From contig JARFQU010000104.1 of assembly GCA_029287595.1 (NCBI GenBank), positions 1 through 42,071 of the forward strand: DNA of 42,071 nt, written 5' to 3'. The stretch is from Halioglobus sp. Its GTDB lineage: Bacteria > Pseudomonadota > Gammaproteobacteria > Pseudomonadales > Halieaceae. Positions within the stretch are counted from its first letter, which is position 1; the number at the start of each line of letters is the position of its first letter. This document shows, piece by piece, positions 32,551 to 40,825 of the stretch. Both the position numbers and the translations under genes were made by a program. Below the pieces are notes generated by a model. The model saw only the letters and a list, made by a program, of their open reading frames with translations, did not search any database and was not told where the DNA came from.

Positions 32551-34897
32551 GCTGTCGGATACCAGGGTAAGCAACGCTGGAGACATCGCATCCGGGCCGG
32601 GGCAGTCGGTGAAGCACGAAAGCGCCCACCTGCATGTGAGCGGTGAGGCGCGCTATACCGATGACCTGGGCGCGCCGGCGAATACGCTGTGCGCTTATGT
32701 GGGGCTTAGCGATATTACCCATGGCAAACTGCTTAACCTGAACCTGGACAAGGTGAGAAGCGCACCGGGTGTCGAAGCCGTCATCACGCTTGAGGATATA
32801 CCCGGGCTCAAGGATATCGGTCCGGTTTTCCCCGGCGATCCACTGCTGGTAGATGACACCGTGGAATTCCAGGGCCAGGTGCTGTTCGCCGTTGCAGCTT
32901 CCAGCTACGACGCGGCGCGCAAAGCCGCGCGACTGGCCCAGAGCGAGTACGCGCCATCAGCTGCAACTATCACCATAGAACAGGGTCTGGCCAGTGACAG
33001 CTATGTGCGCCCCAGCCACACCCAGCAGCGCGGTGATGCACGCGCTGCACTGGATAATGCGCCGCTGAGGCTGTGTGGGGAGTTTCACAGCGGTGCCCAG
33101 GAACAGATGTACCTGGAGGGACAGGCTGCATTGTGTATCCCCCAGGACGATGGCGGCATGACGGTTTACACATCAACCCAGCACCCCTCCGAAGGCCAGA
33201 AACTGGTGGCAGAGGTGCTGAACCTGCCACTGAGCATGGTAACGGTCGATGTACGGCGCATGGGCGGCGGCTTTGGGGGTAAGGAGACCAACGCTAATCA
33301 GTGGGCCTGCATCGCCGCTGTCTTGGCCCATAAAACCGGCAGACCGGTCAAACTTCGGCTGGCCAGGGCGGACGATATTGTGGCGACCGGAAAACGTCAT
33401 CCTTTTCTAAGTCGTTATGACGTTGGCTTCGACGAGCGGGGCCATATCCTGGGACTGGAACTGGAACTCAGTGGTGGCTGCGGCATGTCACCGGATTTGT
33501 CGGATGCCATTGTCGACAGGGCGATGTTCCATGCCGACAATGCCTATTACCTGCCAGCGGCGCATATTACCGGGCACCGCATAAAGACCCATACGGTGTC
33601 TAACACTGCGTTCCGCGGCTTCGGCGGGCCCCAAGGCATGCTGGCCATTGAGAATATCGTCGAACAGATTGCAACAGCGACCGGTCTTGACCCTCTGGAA
33701 GTACGCAGACGAAACTTCTATCGGCAGGAGGGCGGGCACGATACCACCCACTATGGCCAGACTATTGAACAGCACATCATAGACTCCCTGGTGACGCGCC
33801 TTGAGCGGACCTCTGATTATCATCAGCGACGCGAAGGTATCCGTACTTTCAATGCCAGCAGCCCGGTTCTCAAGCGCGGCCTGGCACTGACCCCGGTAAA
33901 GTTCGGCATATCCTTTACCGTGCAGCACCTGAATCAGGCCGGCGCTCTGCTGCATGTCTACACTGACGGCAGCGTGCAGTTAAACCACGGTGGCACTGAG
34001 ATGGGACAGGGTCTGTACACCAAAGTCGCGCAGGTTGTTGCACATGAACTCCAGGTGCATATGGATAACATAAGCTGCACATCAACTCGCACTGACAAGG
34101 TTCCCAATACCTCGCCCACGGCGGCATCCTCCGGGAGTGACCTCAACGGCATGGCCGCGCGGGATGCCAGTCGCAAGATCCGCCACAGGCTAACCGAGTT
34201 TGCGGCACAACATTTCGGGGTTGAGATGGAGGCAGTCACCTTCAACAAAGGGGTTATCACCGCGGGCGAGCATGAGTTGTCCTTTGCCAAGCTGGTGCAG
34301 TTGGCCTACCTCAACCGAATTTCTCTGTCCGCGACAGGCTACTATCGCACGCCTAAAATTCACTATGACCGCGAGCAGGCGCAAGGTCGCCCCTTCTTTT
34401 ACTTCGCCTACGGAGCCGCCGTTTCCGAAGTCGTTATCGACACGCTCACTGGCGAATACAAGGTGCTACGGGTAGATATCTGCCAGGATGTGGGCCAATC
34501 ACTGAACCCCGCCCTGGATATCGGCCAGATTGAAGGCGGTTTTATCCAGGGCATGGGATGGCTGACCTGCGAAGAGTTGGTCTGGGGTGAGGATGGTCGC
34601 CTGCAGACCGTGAACCCGGCCAGTTACAAGATTCCGGCCGTTGGCGACACGCCCGCCATTTTCAATGTGGAATTGCTGCCGGACAGCCCGAATGTGGAGG
34701 CAACCATATTCCACTCCAAGGCTGTGGGCGAGCCGCCGCTGATGCTGGGAATAGCGGTATGGTCTGCACTGCGTGACGCTGTATGCAGTTTGGGGGATTA
34801 TCGCTATAGCCCCTGTTTCGATGCGCCGGCAACGCCGGAGCGTGTGCTCAAGGCCTGCGAGGAAATCAGATCGCGGCGGGAGGACTCATTGCCATGA
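32543..34897 (+). CDS. xdhB: Xanthine dehydrogenase large subunit (molybdopterin)
   Basis: The 784-residue catalytic subunit oxidises hypoxanthine and xanthine to urate at a molybdenum cofactor. Motifs seen are GEARYTDD near the start, QAALCIPQDDG, RMGGGFGGKETNA, TAFRGFGGPQGMLAIENIVE, NHGGTEMGQGLYTKVAQ, the SGSDLNGMAA segment and the active-site glutamate in SKAVGEPPLMLG. All residues needed for activity appear intact. ATG 32543 overlaps the end of xdhA by 8 bases, and the stop overlaps xdhC by 4. Confidence 0.96.
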   Translation: MRKLSDTRVSNAGDIASGPGQSVKHESAHLHVSGEARYTDDLGAPANTLCAYVGLSDITHGKLLNLNLDKVRSAPGVEAVITLEDIPGLKDIGPVFPGDPLLVDDTVEFQGQVLFAVAASSYDAARKAARLAQSEYAPSAATITIEQGLASDSYVRPSHTQQRGDARAALDNAPLRLCGEFHSGAQEQMYLEGQAALCIPQDDGGMTVYTSTQHPSEGQKLVAEVLNLPLSMVTVDVRRMGGGFGGKETNANQWACIAAVLAHKTGRPVKLRLARADDIVATGKRHPFLSRYDVGFDERGHILGLELELSGGCGMSPDLSDAIVDRAMFHADNAYYLPAAHITGHRIKTHTVSNTAFRGFGGPQGMLAIENIVEQIATATGLDPLEVRRRNFYRQEGGHDTTHYGQTIEQHIIDSLVTRLERTSDYHQRREGIRTFNASSPVLKRGLALTPVKFGISFTVQHLNQAGALLHVYTDGSVQLNHGGTEMGQGLYTKVAQVVAHELQVHMDNISCTSTRTDKVPNTSPTAASSGSDLNGMAARDASRKIRHRLTEFAAQHFGVEMEAVTFNKGVITAGEHELSFAKLVQLAYLNRISLSATGYYRTPKIHYDREQAQGRPFFYFAYGAAVSEVVIDTLTGEYKVLRVDICQDVGQSLNPALDIGQIEGGFIQGMGWLTCEELVWGEDGRLQTVNPASYKIPAVGDTPAIFNVELLPDSPNVEATIFHSKAVGEPPLMLGIAVWSALRDAVCSLGDYRYSPCFDAPATPERVLKACEEIRSRREDSLP

Positions 34898-35763
34898 ACG
34901 AACTCAATACCAATGCAGAATGGGCATTGGCGGCCACACAATTACAACAGGCGGGTGAGGATTACGTCCTGGTCACCGTACTGGGTTCCCGGGGCTCTAC
35001 GCCACGCGATACCGGCACGAAAATGGTGGTCTGTGCAGCGCAAAGCTACGGCACCATCGGTGGAGGCCACCTGGAATTACGCGCCGTGGAAATTGCACTG
35101 CAAATGATACAGCTGGAGGAAGATCATCAGCGCGTGGAATATTTTCCCCTGGGTCCCAGCCTGGGTCAATGTTGTGGCGGCAGTACCAGCGTGCTGTTTG
35201 AAAGTTTTAAAGCCAGCCGCCTGAACGTAATGTTGTTCGGGGCGGGGCACGTGGGCTCTACCCTGGTGCCGATATTACAGCAGCTGCCTTGCCGGTTGAA
35301 CTGGGTGGACAGTCGGGAGATTTTCGAGCAGCAGTCAGTGCCGGCCAATGTGACGACGGTTTTGAGCGAGGCCCCCGCAATGGAAGTTGCGCAAATGCCC
35401 CCTGGTAGCTGGTACCTGATTATGACCCACAATCACCAGCTGGATTATGAGATCCTGCGGGCTGTGCTGGATCGTGGCGATGCCGCGTATGTTGGCATGA
35501 TCGGCTCCGGAACCAAGTGGCGGCGTTTCCAGATGCGCTTGCAACACCAGGGCTACAGTCCTGATGTGTGCGATACGGTGCATTGCCCGATCGGCCTGGA
35601 TACCGTACCGGGCAAACGCCCGATCGAGGTCGCGGTGTCTGTTGCCGCAGAGATTATCGGGCTCTACAACCAGAGTACGACCCAACGCTCCACCCAGCGA
35701 GGACCAGCCAGGTTGGACTTGCAACAGCTGGTCGCAAATTTAACTGCAGGGGAGTCTGTGTGA
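34894..35763 (+). CDS. xdhC: Xanthine dehydrogenase accessory protein XdhC
   Basis: A 289-residue maturation factor that binds the molybdenum cofactor, protects or sulfurates it, and hands it to XdhB. It shows the start LVTVLGSRGSTPRDTGTKMVV, the metal-like motif GQCCGGSTSVLFE, a Rossmann segment LFGAGHVGSTLVPIL, the TMTHxHxxD-like MTHNHQLDYEILRAVL and the C-terminal CPIGLDTVPGKRPIEVAVSVAAEI. Overlaps of 4 bases on both sides tie it tightly to xdhB and allB. Confidence 0.94.
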   Translation: MNELNTNAEWALAATQLQQAGEDYVLVTVLGSRGSTPRDTGTKMVVCAAQSYGTIGGGHLELRAVEIALQMIQLEEDHQRVEYFPLGPSLGQCCGGSTSVLFESFKASRLNVMLFGAGHVGSTLVPILQQLPCRLNWVDSREIFEQQSVPANVTTVLSEAPAMEVAQMPPGSWYLIMTHNHQLDYEILRAVLDRGDAAYVGMIGSGTKWRRFQMRLQHQGYSPDVCDTVHCPIGLDTVPGKRPIEVAVSVAAEIIGLYNQSTTQRSTQRGPARLDLQQLVANLTAGESV

Positions 35764-37118
35764 GCCAGCAGCCCTTTGCCCTGCGCAGTCGTCGCGTCAT
35801 TATCGACGCGGGCGAACAGGCTGCCACGGTAGTCATTGCCGACGGCAGGATCAATAGCGTAATAGACCACGCCGCAGCACCCGATTGCCCGGTGGAAGAT
35901 CTGGGCGATAAAGTGCTGATACCGGGACTGGTAGACACCCATGTTCATATCAATGAACCGGGTCGCACGGAGTGGGAGGGCTTCAATACCGCGACTCAGG
36001 CCGCGGCCGCCGGCGGCATTACCACGGTGGTGGATATGCCACTCAATTGCACACCGGTTACTACCACTGCGGGCGCACTGCGCCAGAAGCTTGATTCATT
36101 GGGTGATCAACTCTGGGTAGACTGCGGTTTCTGGGGAGGGGTGGTTCCCGACAACCTGGATGACCTGGAAGAATTGCTGCTCGCGGGTGTACTTGGGGTC
36201 AAATCCTTTACCATTCACTCCGGTATCGATGACTTTCCCAAGGTGGACGAATCTCACATTCGCAGGGCATTACCGATACTGGCGGCGCACCAGGTGCCCT
36301 ATCTTATCCATGCGGAACTGGACCGGGCCAATACGCCTCCGGCGGATATAGGATCCAGCTACCAGAGCTTTCTGGCATCCAGGCCTCCCAGCTGGGAAAC
36401 CGACGCCATTGACCTGTTGATCGACCTGGCCGAAGAGGCGCGGCTGGCCGGGCACAACGCCCGGGTACACATCGTGCACCTGTCCTGCGCCGATGCTATC
36501 CCGGCTATCGCCATGGCGCAGGGTAGGGGGCTTGCCATAACTGCAGAGACTTGCCCACATTATCTGACCCTTTTCGCGGAGGCTTGCCCCGATGGCAAGA
36601 CGCTCTACAAGTGCTGCCCACCCATACGCGAAGATGCAAACCGCAGCGCGCTGTGGCAGGGGTTGGCGCAGGGCACTATTGAATTCGTGGTGTCCGATCA
36701 CTCCCCCTGCACGCCGCAACTGAAACACCTGGACAGCGGAGACCTGGACAAAGCCTGGGGTGGCATCTCCTCACTGCAATTCGGCTTACCATTGATCTGG
36801 AGCGAAGCACGCGAGCGCGGTTTTTCCCTGCCCGCGGTCGTAGACTGGATGGCCACGCGCCCGGCGCAATTTGCCGGGTTGGGCGCGCGCAAGGGTCGTA
36901 TCGCCCCGGGTTATGACGCTGACCTGGTGGTGTTCGATGACAGCGGCAGTTTCACCATAAGCCCGGAAATCATCAAGTATCGCCACAAGATAACACCCTA
37001 CGAGGGACGCCAGGTGACAGGTATCGTCGAAAGAACGCTGCTGCGCGGGCACGAAATCTTTGCCAACGGTGAGATCATCGGCGCCTCCCGCGGCCAGCCG
37101 CTACTAAAAAAGGAATAA
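35760..37118 (+). CDS. allB: Allantoinase
   Basis: A 452-residue amidohydrolase that opens allantoin to allantoate. Metal-site residues: H61 and H63 in GLVDTHVHINEPGRTEWEGF, the carbamylated lysine in GVKSFTIHSG, histidines in LIHAEL and HIVHLS, and the aspartate in VSDHSPC. The GITTVVDMPLNCTPVT segment is the usual allantoinase mark separating it from dihydroorotase and dihydropyrimidinase. The frame is open upstream to 35568 within xdhC, but GTG 35760 overlapping the xdhC stop (GTGA) is the natural start and gives the family length. Confidence 0.95.
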   Translation: MSQQPFALRSRRVIIDAGEQAATVVIADGRINSVIDHAAAPDCPVEDLGDKVLIPGLVDTHVHINEPGRTEWEGFNTATQAAAAGGITTVVDMPLNCTPVTTTAGALRQKLDSLGDQLWVDCGFWGGVVPDNLDDLEELLLAGVLGVKSFTIHSGIDDFPKVDESHIRRALPILAAHQVPYLIHAELDRANTPPADIGSSYQSFLASRPPSWETDAIDLLIDLAEEARLAGHNARVHIVHLSCADAIPAIAMAQGRGLAITAETCPHYLTLFAEACPDGKTLYKCCPPIREDANRSALWQGLAQGTIEFVVSDHSPCTPQLKHLDSGDLDKAWGGISSLQFGLPLIWSEARERGFSLPAVVDWMATRPAQFAGLGARKGRIAPGYDADLVVFDDSGSFTISPEIIKYRHKITPYEGRQVTGIVERTLLRGHEIFANGEIIGASRGQPLLKKE

Positions 37119-37127
37119 CACATCGCC

Positions 37128-38156
37128 ATGAGCACCAGCAGAGAATATTTCGTCAGTCGCTACACGGATCTGATGAGCGAACGGGTTGGCGGCAAGGCGC
37201 TGTCCTGTTCGGACGAGTGGTTTGCCGAATGTGAGAACCTGGTCAAGCACGACGAGCCTATCTTCCGCAAGGGCCACTTCATTTCCCAGGGCCAGTGGAT
37301 GGATGGCTGGGAGTCGCGTCGCAGTTTTGGCCGTCGCGCCAGGCAGGTCTCCGGACTTGATCACGACTGGTGCATGTTGCGACTGGGTATACCGGGCGTC
37401 ATTCACGGGGTGGACATAGAGACCACGCATTTCACCGGTAATGCCCCCGAGTATGCCGCTTTAGAGGGCGCCTGGCTGGAAGGCAGCCTCAGCGAGCACA
37501 TCGACTGGTTTGAATTGCTGCCCAAGAGCAGCACCAGTGCGGATAGCCACAACATCTTCGCGGTAGACTGTGATCGGCCCTGTACCCACCTGCGCCTGAA
37601 AATATATCCCGATGGAGGCGTGGCGCGACTGCGTACCTGGGGCAGTGCCACGGTTCTGCGGGAGAACTATGTCGAGGGAGAACTGGTGGACCTGGCAAGT
37701 GTGATGGTGGGTGCACGTGGGCAGCAGTGTAGTGATGAATTTTATAGCTCGCCCAGTAACCTGCTAATGCCGGGACCGGGCACCAATATGGGTGACGGCT
37801 GGGAGACGCGCCGCCGCCGCGATGATGGCCACGATTGGTGCATCATAAAGTTTGGGATTCCCGGTACTATTCGCAGGGTTGTGGTTGATACTGCGTATTT
37901 CAAGGGCAACTACCCGGACCATTTCAGCCTGGAGGCCACCTGTTCAGACGCTATTGACCTGCAACCGGAGGAGGCCAGTTGGCAAACAGTGATTGCCGAG
38001 ACGCCTTTACGGGCGGACCAGGAACATATCTTCATAAAGCAAATCCTCTGCGACCCGGATCAGCGGTTTACCCACGTGCGGCTGAATATTTTCCCGGATG
38101 GAGGCGTGAGCCGAATACGCATATTTGGCTGCCCTGATTGGGACGCTGTCGCGTGA
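37128..38156 (+). CDS. alc: Allantoicase
   Basis: A 342-residue enzyme that hydrolyses allantoate to ureidoglycolate and urea. It is built of two repeated jelly-roll domains. The first has DGWESRR followed by HDWCMLRLGIPGVIHGVDIETTHFTGN, and the second has DGWETRRRRDDGHDWCIIKFGIPGTIRRVVVDTAYFKGN. Each ends with a FPDGGVSRIRxxG-like stretch. This duplication is the hallmark of allantoicase. The choice of allantoicase rather than allantoate amidohydrolase means nitrogen leaves as urea, which suits the urease next door. It starts 9 bases after allB. Confidence 0.95.
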   Translation: MSTSREYFVSRYTDLMSERVGGKALSCSDEWFAECENLVKHDEPIFRKGHFISQGQWMDGWESRRSFGRRARQVSGLDHDWCMLRLGIPGVIHGVDIETTHFTGNAPEYAALEGAWLEGSLSEHIDWFELLPKSSTSADSHNIFAVDCDRPCTHLRLKIYPDGGVARLRTWGSATVLRENYVEGELVDLASVMVGARGQQCSDEFYSSPSNLLMPGPGTNMGDGWETRRRRDDGHDWCIIKFGIPGTIRRVVVDTAYFKGNYPDHFSLEATCSDAIDLQPEEASWQTVIAETPLRADQEHIFIKQILCDPDQRFTHVRLNIFPDGGVSRIRIFGCPDWDAVA

Positions 38157-38653
38157 CACTGCAGGTATTGAATCAGGTCGAAGCAGAGCAGGCGGCACAG
38201 CTGCTGCAACAGTGCTGCACCAGTGACAGCTGGATTGCCCGTGTGCTCGAGCAGCGACCTTTCGCAGATGCCGATGCGTTGCGCAGTGCAGCCGATACTG
38301 CGTGGCAACACCTGGATGAAGCAGATTACCTGCAGGCCTTTGAGGGGCATCCAAAGATTGGCGACGTCACTTCACTCAAGGCAAAGTATGCAGATACCAA
38401 GCAATTGGCCGCTGGGGAACAGGCCTCGGTGAACAGTGCTACCGATGCTGTGATCTCGGCTTTGGCGGCGGGCAATACAGCCTATGAAAAAAAATTCGGG
38501 TTCATTTTCATAGTTTGCGCCACCGGCAAAAGCGCCGGGGAAATGTTGGCTTTATTGCAGGAGAGATTGTCCAACGACCGTGAGCAGGAACTGGCAAACG
38601 CGGCCGAGGAACAAAGAAAAATTTTTCACCTCAGATTAGAGAAATTATTATGA
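38153..38653 (+). CDS. uraD: OHCU decarboxylase
   Basis: A 166-residue helical enzyme that decarboxylates 2-oxo-4-hydroxy-4-carboxy-5-ureidoimidazoline to S-allantoin. The catalytic histidine is in FEGHPKIGDV, and the family-typical NTAYEKKFGFIFIVCATGKSAGEMLALLQERLSND segment follows. GTG 38153 overlaps the alc stop (GTGA). It overlaps uraH by 4 bases, so the two post-urate enzymes are coupled. The decarboxylase is not fused to the hydrolase, unlike in some bacteria. Confidence 0.95.
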   Translation: MTLQVLNQVEAEQAAQLLQQCCTSDSWIARVLEQRPFADADALRSAADTAWQHLDEADYLQAFEGHPKIGDVTSLKAKYADTKQLAAGEQASVNSATDAVISALAAGNTAYEKKFGFIFIVCATGKSAGEMLALLQERLSNDREQELANAAEEQRKIFHLRLEKLL

Positions 38654-38991
38654 GTCAGATCACTACCCACATCCTGGACACCTCCCTGGGTTGTCCTGCG
38701 ACTGGCGTGAGCATTCAGTTATTCCAGCAGCTCGACGGCGACTGGCAGGAGGTCGGTAGCGGTCGGACCAATAGCGATGGGCGGGTCCCCGACCTCTGCC
38801 CGCAAGGGCAGGTACTGGATGCCGGCGTTTATCGCATGCATTTCGCCATCAGCGAGTATTTCACTGCGAACCGGTCCCCGGTTTTTTATCCCTGGGCTGA
38901 TGTGGTATTCACTATCGCAGAAGGTGGCCAGCATTATCATATACCCCTGCTGCTTTCCCCCTTTGGCTACTCCACCTACCGTGGCAGCTGA
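38650..38991 (+). CDS. uraH: 5-hydroxyisourate hydrolase (transthyretin-like)
   Basis: A 113-residue protein that hydrolyses 5-hydroxyisourate to OHCU. It has the catalytic histidine in ITTHILDTSLGCPATGVSI, the GRTNSDGRVPDLC turn, FYPWADVVF, and the invariant C-terminal tetrapeptide YRGS preceded by HYHIPLLLSPFGYSTY. The length is standard. It has no signal peptide, so it acts in the cytoplasm. Confidence 0.97.
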   Translation: MSQITTHILDTSLGCPATGVSIQLFQQLDGDWQEVGSGRTNSDGRVPDLCPQGQVLDAGVYRMHFAISEYFTANRSPVFYPWADVVFTIAEGGQHYHIPLLLSPFGYSTYRGS

Positions 38992-39502
38992 ACCGTTGGA
39001 ACTCGTGCTGCAATCACTAACAAGTGACGCCTTTCGAGAATTTGGTCAGGTGATACAACTCGGGGCGGGCGAAGAGGTTATGCCCATAAACTATGGGCTA
39101 ACTGAACGGCATCATGGCCTGGCCAAAATCGACGTAGAGACGCAAGGGGGTCACGGCATAATCAATATATTCCGCAGTGAGCCCATAGAGCTGCCTTTCC
39201 AGATAAAGGTAATGGAACGGCACCCGCTGGGTAGCCAGGCATTTATGCCGCTCTCTGGTAACCCCTATATCGTGGTGGTCGCTCCCCCGGGTGATTTCGA
39301 GCCCACTGCCATGCGCGCTTTTCTCGCCGAGCCGAACCAGGGCGTCAACTACGCAAGGGGAACCTGGCACCATTACTGTCTGGCGTTGCACGCTATCAGT
39401 GATTTCCTGGTGGTAGACCGCGCCGGTGCTGGCGATAACTGCGATGAAATAGCGCTACCTCCCGCTATGCAGCGCACTATTGCAACGTGGTCTAAAGGGT
39501 AG
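38981..39502 (+). CDS. allA: Ureidoglycolate lyase
   Basis: A 173-residue cupin-type lyase that splits ureidoglycolate to glyoxylate and urea. Diagnostic segments are FREFGQVIQLG, INYGLTERHHGLAKIDV, INIFRSEPIELPFQIKVMERHPLGSQAFMPL, YIVVVAPPGDF and GVNYARGTWHHYCLAL. The start is uncertain. GTG 38981, inside the end of uraH, is chosen. TTG 38996 and GTG 39005 are also in frame, and none has a strong ribosome site. Longer upstream extensions would read through uraH in another frame and are rejected. Its product is the second urea of the pathway. Confidence 0.93.
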   Translation: MAAEPLELVLQSLTSDAFREFGQVIQLGAGEEVMPINYGLTERHHGLAKIDVETQGGHGIINIFRSEPIELPFQIKVMERHPLGSQAFMPLSGNPYIVVVAPPGDFEPTAMRAFLAEPNQGVNYARGTWHHYCLALHAISDFLVVDRAGAGDNCDEIALPPAMQRTIATWSKG

Positions 39503-39511
39503 GGCGCTGAT

Positions 39512-40825
39512 ATGCAAGCTTACCGTGCCAGCATAGTGCATTTTCTCGATGACCCGGATAGCGTCGCTAGCGACGACTGCTACCAGTATTTTGCCGATGG
39601 TGTTCTTGTTGTCGCTGATGGCAAGGTGGTAAGCCTGGGACCTGCAGAACAGGTATTGGCAGAGCTGGATGCGGCCGTTCCCGTCAAAGAGTATCCGGAT
39701 GGCCTGATCATGCCAGGGTTTGTTGATACACATATACACTATCCCCAGACAGAGATGATCGCCGCCTATGGCGAACAACTGCTGCAGTGGCTGGAAACCT
39801 ATACCTTTCCGGTAGAAAAGCAATTTTCTGACCTGGAGTACGCCCGCAGCATCGCTGATCGATTTTTGAACGAGTTATTGCGCAATGGCACCACCACGGC
39901 CCTGGTGTTCGGCTCGGTACACAAGCAATCTGTCGACGCCTTCTTTGAAGCCTGTGAGCAGCGCAACCTGAGGATGATCGCCGGAAAGGTGATGATGGAT
40001 CGTAATGCGCCCGATTACGTGCTGGATACACCCGAGAGTTCCTATGCCGACAGCAAGGCATTGATAAAAAAGTGGCATGGCCGTGGGCGCCTCCGCTATG
40101 CGGTAACTCCGCGCTTTGCGCCGACCTCTACGCCACAGCAGTTGCTATTGGCTGGACAGCTGCTCAAGGAGCACCCGGGTGTGTATTTGCATACGCACAT
40201 GTCCGAGAATGCCGATGAGGTGGTGTGGGTAGAGGAGCTTTTTCCCCACAGTGATCACTATCTACATACCTACGACGAGGCCGGCCTGCTCGGGCGTCGC
40301 AGCGTCTTTGCCCACTGTATTCATCTTAATGATGAGGAGTGGAGTCGTCTTGCGCAGACGCAATCGAATATTGCCTTCTGCCCCTCGTCAAACCTGTTTC
40401 TTGGCAGCGGCCTGTTTAATCTCAAGCGGGCTGTAGCTGAGGATATAGCCGTGGGGCTGGGCACCGATGTGGGCGGTGGCACCAGTTTTTCACTTCTGCG
40501 GACCATGGCCGAGGCCTACAAGGTGCAGCAGCTGCGTGGTGAGAAGCTGACGCCTTTGAAGGCTTTTTACCTGGCCACATTGGGTGGCGCCAGGGCACTT
40601 GACCTGGACAGCCTCATCGGAAATTTCGCCCCGGACAAAGAAGCGGATTTTATAGTGATTGATAAGGCCTCCACCGAGCTCATGCAGTTCCGCCTGCAAC
40701 ACTGTAAGGATCTGTTGGAGCTGCTCTTTGTTATCGCCATACTGGGGGATGACAGGAGCGTAAAGGAAACCTACTCGGGAGGTGCGTTGGTGCACGACAG
40801 AGATCACGGTTTGGGATGTACATGA
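39512..40825 (+). CDS. guaD: Guanine deaminase
   Basis: A 437-residue zinc amidohydrolase that converts guanine to xanthine and ammonia. Motifs are PGFVDTHIHYPQTEMIAAYGEQLLQWLETYTFPVEKQF, TTALVFGSVHKQS, the HTHMSENADEV zinc-histidine segment, FAHCIHLNDEEW, FCPSSNLFLGSGLF and GTDVGGGTSFSLLRTMAEAYK. These match bacterial GuaD closely. It feeds xanthine to the XdhABC enzyme in the same operon. It starts 9 bases after allA and overlaps puuD by 4. Confidence 0.96.
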   Translation: MQAYRASIVHFLDDPDSVASDDCYQYFADGVLVVADGKVVSLGPAEQVLAELDAAVPVKEYPDGLIMPGFVDTHIHYPQTEMIAAYGEQLLQWLETYTFPVEKQFSDLEYARSIADRFLNELLRNGTTTALVFGSVHKQSVDAFFEACEQRNLRMIAGKVMMDRNAPDYVLDTPESSYADSKALIKKWHGRGRLRYAVTPRFAPTSTPQQLLLAGQLLKEHPGVYLHTHMSENADEVVWVEELFPHSDHYLHTYDEAGLLGRRSVFAHCIHLNDEEWSRLAQTQSNIAFCPSSNLFLGSGLFNLKRAVAEDIAVGLGTDVGGGTSFSLLRTMAEAYKVQQLRGEKLTPLKAFYLATLGGARALDLDSLIGNFAPDKEADFIVIDKASTELMQFRLQHCKDLLELLFVIAILGDDRSVKETYSGGALVHDRDHGLGCT

